Of a stretch of 64,000 bases of DNA, positions 61,653 through 64,000 are shown piece after piece; the first letter of the stretch is position 1; the number at the start of each line of letters is the position of its first letter. Below the pieces are notes generated by a model that did no database searches, had not been told where the DNA came from, and saw only the letters and a list, made by a program, of their open reading frames with translations. Position numbers and translations under genes: made by a program. This stretch comes from Deltaproteobacteria bacterium (lineage in GTDB: Bacteria; Bdellovibrionota_B; Oligoflexia; Oligoflexales; Bog-1112). The stretch lies in NCBI GenBank assembly GCA_020635195.1, contig JACKAG010000001.1, forward strand, positions 124,001 through 188,000, read 5' to 3'.

Positions 61653-62348
61653 CGTCTCACCTAGCTTCCTGAAAATATGCTATACGAAGCATAGTTCATG
61701 AAAATATTCTGATCCGGTTGTCAGAAAGCTTTGTTTCTGAATTTCTGACACGGTCAGAGGTACGATTCGGGCTATCCTTAGACATCAACGGATCATATTG
61801 GATTTTACTTAGATAAAGTTATTTATGTGCATAATATCAATTTATTATGTTTTTTTTATAAAAAGCAATTTTTTCTTTCGGACCTTTTTTTTGATGGGAT
61901 AGGCAGGATTTTTTTTATTTTTTTAGCAATATCAGGTCAGTATGGGCTGTTCTGTGTATATTATTAAAATTGTTTCATAAAATATTCTTGCAAGGGCTGT
62001 TGATGAGGAGCCGTCAGGTATTTGTGGTCATCGAAAATTATATCAAAAGAGATGATCCGGGCTCCGGATCTGTGTATTTCTTCAGACGGATATGTGATCC
62101 TGTAGGGTATCGACCGCCAGTTGAGATCTGTAGAGAGCCATAATCGGATTTTACTTATTTTATACAAATTTTGTCCTGGATATGGGGTCCACTACTATAG
62201 AGATAAACTGCAAGTTTAGTCGTCTCGAATAGAATGTGTCCGTTCTGATGGCAGTGGGATGTGAAAAAGCCTCCTGTATTTTCTTTCGCTTTAGGCATGT
62301 GCTACATCCCGCGTGATACTTTCTTTCTTTGGCAACAGAGGTGTTGAT
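61653..62348. other. AT-rich divergent region before the giant lipoprotein gene
   Basis: About 700 bases without an intact gene. It contains the upstream regions of the giant lipoprotein (minus) and the lipoprotein hydrolase (plus), a T-rich stretch at 61850-61925, the small degenerate frame described at 61964-62167, and two stem-forming segments at 62204-62218 and 62256-62310. No confident promoter pair was found. Confidence 0.5.
61964..62167 (-). pseudogene. Possible 3' fragment of a DUF3108-like exported protein
   Basis: A 67-codon open frame, extendable by about ten codons to a stop at its 5' side. Its sequence (KIRLWLSTDLNWRSIPYRIT, then RIISFDIIFDDHKYLT) resembles the final strands of DUF3108-type proteins, where a 'k-v-x-(I/L)-W-x-S-D-x-x-x-x-(L/I)-P-x-(R/K)' strand precedes a last hairpin. 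No signal peptide or full fold remains. A TTG with AGGA seven bases upstream could start it, so a small real gene cannot be excluded. Confidence 0.3.
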
Positions 62349-63389
62349 ATGAGAAGTTTTTTGTGGATCTTAATTTTATCAGTTGTTTCATGTAAGACCT
62401 CCCAAGATTCTTCAGATAAGCGTCTTGGCAGGGATCAATCCGGTCAGAATTTGTACGTTAAAGATGTCAGTGGAGGGGATGATCTGGTGTGCACCGCCCG
62501 CCTATACAGGCCCAAGACAGAGCTCAATAATGGGCTCCCTATTTTCTATTTTCAGTTAGGAACAGGCGACTATACAGTAAACAAGATGCTGTTTGACAAT
62601 CTTTTCGGAGCCAAAATATCAGAACATGTAAATCTTTTGATTATAGACAAACCTGGTCTGATCTATATCGAAGACAGCGCTGACGAGCTCAAATACAACG
62701 TGAAAGGATGTAAAAAGGGAAATAAGGTCTATGAATGCCCAGATTCAGAAGGCTACAAGGCATACATCAAACACACTACTGGGACACTAATCGATTGTGG
62801 TTATCAAGCTCTGAAATGGGCTTCTGATATTGACAAAGGTAGTCGGTATATACTTGCAGGGCAGAGCGAGGGATCTGCTATCATGGGGCATCTGGCAGGC
62901 AAGCTTCTGTCGGATGACGAAACTGGAAATCTTATCGAGGTAATCTATCATCATGGTTCTCCTATGGGAAAAGTTTTCGATGACGATGAAAAGTTTGATT
63001 GTTTTGATACTGAAACAAATAACAAGCTGATGGTGCAAAACTCTTTCTCATGTGGATGGGCCAGATATACTGCTTCACTCCCCCTCCTGCCTGAAGTTTT
63101 CTTCAAATTGCTGGATGAGCAACCTAAAGCTGAATCTCTCAAAATGGAATTCATTCAGGGATTAAATGATATGGTCGGTACTGAACATGTCTTAAATTTT
63201 GAAGACATGAATGAACAAAGAGCCGAATCCGGAAAGAGGTATTTTAGAAGTATTTCCTTCGCATACCACAATCCTGGCCTAACTGAAGATAACGAAAGAG
63301 GTGACGGACATGCGCTCAATAAGGCTTTTTCAAAATTGTTTATAAAAAGTCTTATCCACCATATTCCAGCTCTAAAGGATAATGATTGA
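62349..63389 (+). CDS. Lipoprotein with alpha/beta-hydrolase nucleophile motif
   Basis: 346 residues from the ATG at 62349, chosen because GAGGTGTTGAT precedes it and the signal peptide MRSFLWILILSVVSC then ends in a lipobox with Cys15; twelve further codons are open upstream. A serine nucleophile elbow is visible in LAGQSEGSAIMGHLAG (G-x-S-x-G) and an oxyanion-side segment in LPIFYFQLGTGDYT. A late HALNKAF or an upstream Asp would complete a triad, but I cannot fix them. Several cysteines (CTARLY, GCKKGNKVYECP, LIDCGYQ, FDCFD, SCGW) suggest disulfides in an extracytoplasmic enzyme. It is divergent from the giant lipoprotein. Confidence 0.75.
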   Translation: MRSFLWILILSVVSCKTSQDSSDKRLGRDQSGQNLYVKDVSGGDDLVCTARLYRPKTELNNGLPIFYFQLGTGDYTVNKMLFDNLFGAKISEHVNLLIIDKPGLIYIEDSADELKYNVKGCKKGNKVYECPDSEGYKAYIKHTTGTLIDCGYQALKWASDIDKGSRYILAGQSEGSAIMGHLAGKLLSDDETGNLIEVIYHHGSPMGKVFDDDEKFDCFDTETNNKLMVQNSFSCGWARYTASLPLLPEVFFKLLDEQPKAESLKMEFIQGLNDMVGTEHVLNFEDMNEQRAESGKRYFRSISFAYHNPGLTEDNERGDGHALNKAFSKLFIKSLIHHIPALKDND

Positions 63390-63724
63390 GTCATGGAATT
63401 GCTGATTTCTTGAGCGAAATCAATGAAGATAACGCCTGAGAAAGCTTTGATAATTGGAAATTCATCAGGTATCGGTCTCTGCCTTACTCACAAGCTTGAT
63501 TTTCTCTCCAGCAGGCAACATCTTTCGATAATTTCTCTATGGTGAGCATGATGACCTCCACATAAAAAGACCTGTCTCTAACAGGCTAACGGATTCCGCC
63601 TAAGCTTCGCCAGCGCAGTTGCCGGAATGGTACATACGTTTTCTGCACTTGAAGAGTGTGGTGACAGGTTGGCTTTTATTTCGTGCCAAATTGTGCCATT
63701 ATAGAGCTCAAGGAGTGGCTCGAT
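63390..63724. other. Degenerate region between the hydrolase and the Fic-like gene
   Basis: 335 bases with no intact gene. It holds the short-chain dehydrogenase remnant at 63423-63545 and a five-pair hairpin (CCTGT/ACAGG, near 63570-63585) followed on the minus strand by T residues. Beyond that I see no coding sequence. Confidence 0.5.
63423..63545 (+). pseudogene. Remnant of a short-chain dehydrogenase/reductase gene
   Basis: An ATG opens a 40-codon frame reading KALIIGNSSGIGLCLTHKLD, the Rossmann nucleotide-binding start of an SDR enzyme, whose glycine pattern is G-x-x-x-G-I-G. The frame ends at a TGA after SIISLW and nothing downstream continues the fold, so only the first strand-helix-strand is left. 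Confidence 0.55.
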
Positions 63725-64000
63725 ATGGCTCAACCTTACAATAATAATAGTTTTCTTGGTAGTTTATCTACTCAAACTCAGTCAGAACTGCGCAAACTCG
63801 ACCAGAAGGCTGCTAAATTCCAAAATCTCATAGCAGATCTTTCACCTGAAACACGAGAAATGCTGCGTTCAAGATCCCGGATTAGCACTTTAGGAGCCAC
63901 TACTCGAATTGAAAACGCAGTCCTCACTGATGCGGAAATCAACTGGGTGGATACCATTCTTAAAACGGTCACGACATTTGATGTTGGCCGAGGCGTTATT
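63725..64000 (+). CDS. Fic-family-like protein (3' end outside window)
   Basis: The ATG at 63725 has AAGGAG nine bases upstream. Ninety-two codons are inside the window and remain open at the edge. Residues 47-75 (RSRISTLGATTRIENAVLTD) resemble the N-terminal helix of Fic/DOC proteins, where an S-x-x-(I)E-(G/N)-x-x-(L/F)-(T/S) segment can hold the inhibitory glutamate near the active site. The catalytic HPFxDGNGR motif would lie beyond the window. Fic proteins transfer AMP or other groups to hydroxyl side chains. The call rests on a short segment. Confidence 0.5.
   Translation, partial: MAQPYNNNSFLGSLSTQTQSELRKLDQKAAKFQNLIADLSPETREMLRSRSRISTLGATTRIENAVLTDAEINWVDTILKTVTTFDVGRGVI

Noticed and set aside
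61676..61693. Sequence resembling part of a loxP arm and spacer upstream of the giant lipoprotein gene
   Set aside because: Only about 14 bases match and the second 13-bp arm is missing; it is a short palindrome (TATGCT/AGCATA) and no recombinase gene is nearby.

Overview
The window reads as chromosome of a free-living, double-membraned (Gram-negative) bacterium. It carries lipoproteins with lipoboxes, a LolC/E-type permease, two lytic transglycosylases and a complete type II secretion (T2SS) gene run. The PilM-like GspL and the presence of GspN resemble T2SS operons of the former deltaproteobacteria and the Bdellovibrionota/Oligoflexia. That placement is inference only: no rRNA gene is present and no search was run.

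Layout. 1-7.5 kb: housekeeping genes (FecR-like fragment, bacterioferritin, LysM transglycosylase, maleylacetoacetate isomerase, LolC/E permease, HemB, RuvC). 7.6-15.8 kb: an AT-rich island with a FecR-like protein facing a six-gene + strand run. The run encodes a small barrel-like exported protein, a PEGA/TPR lipoprotein, a MotA-like and a MotB-like stator pair, a membrane-bound RsbU/SpoIIE-type phosphatase, and one polypeptide joining a FliF-like periplasmic part and membrane anchor to a complete FliG-like rotor module. No other flagellar gene is present. This looks like a dedicated non-flagellar envelope motor and is the main find. 15.9-23.6 kb: MscS channel, DUF2905 protein, an exported J-domain-like protein, and a four-gene operon (small helical protein, glycosyltransferase-TPR, unknown, Slt) behind a near-consensus promoter with a C8 tract against its -35 box.

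23.8-42.1 kb: one long minus-strand run, transcribed aroK, gspC-type, gspC-type, gspD-type, gspD, gspE, F, G, H, I, J, K, L, M, N. Both the GspC-type and the secretin gene are present twice in tandem. 42.3-50.6 kb: a crotonase-family protein, ychF, yajQ, an exported unknown, dnaG, rpoD (with a run of 20 aspartates near its N-terminus) and a tRNA with anticodon CAT, probably Ile2. 50.6-64 kb: a single-domain response regulator, a 3449-residue Ig-repeat lipoprotein on the minus strand, a lipoprotein with an alpha/beta-hydrolase nucleophile motif, gene remnants, and the start of a Fic-like gene.

Functional links. The T2SS could export the giant lipoprotein, whose Cys-Asp mature start resembles that of pullulanase, a known T2SS-exported lipoprotein. 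In the motor island the stator, rotor, envelope lipoprotein, barrel-like protein and phosphatase would together supply a force generator, its anchoring and its control. These links come from gene order and family knowledge; only the motifs are read directly.
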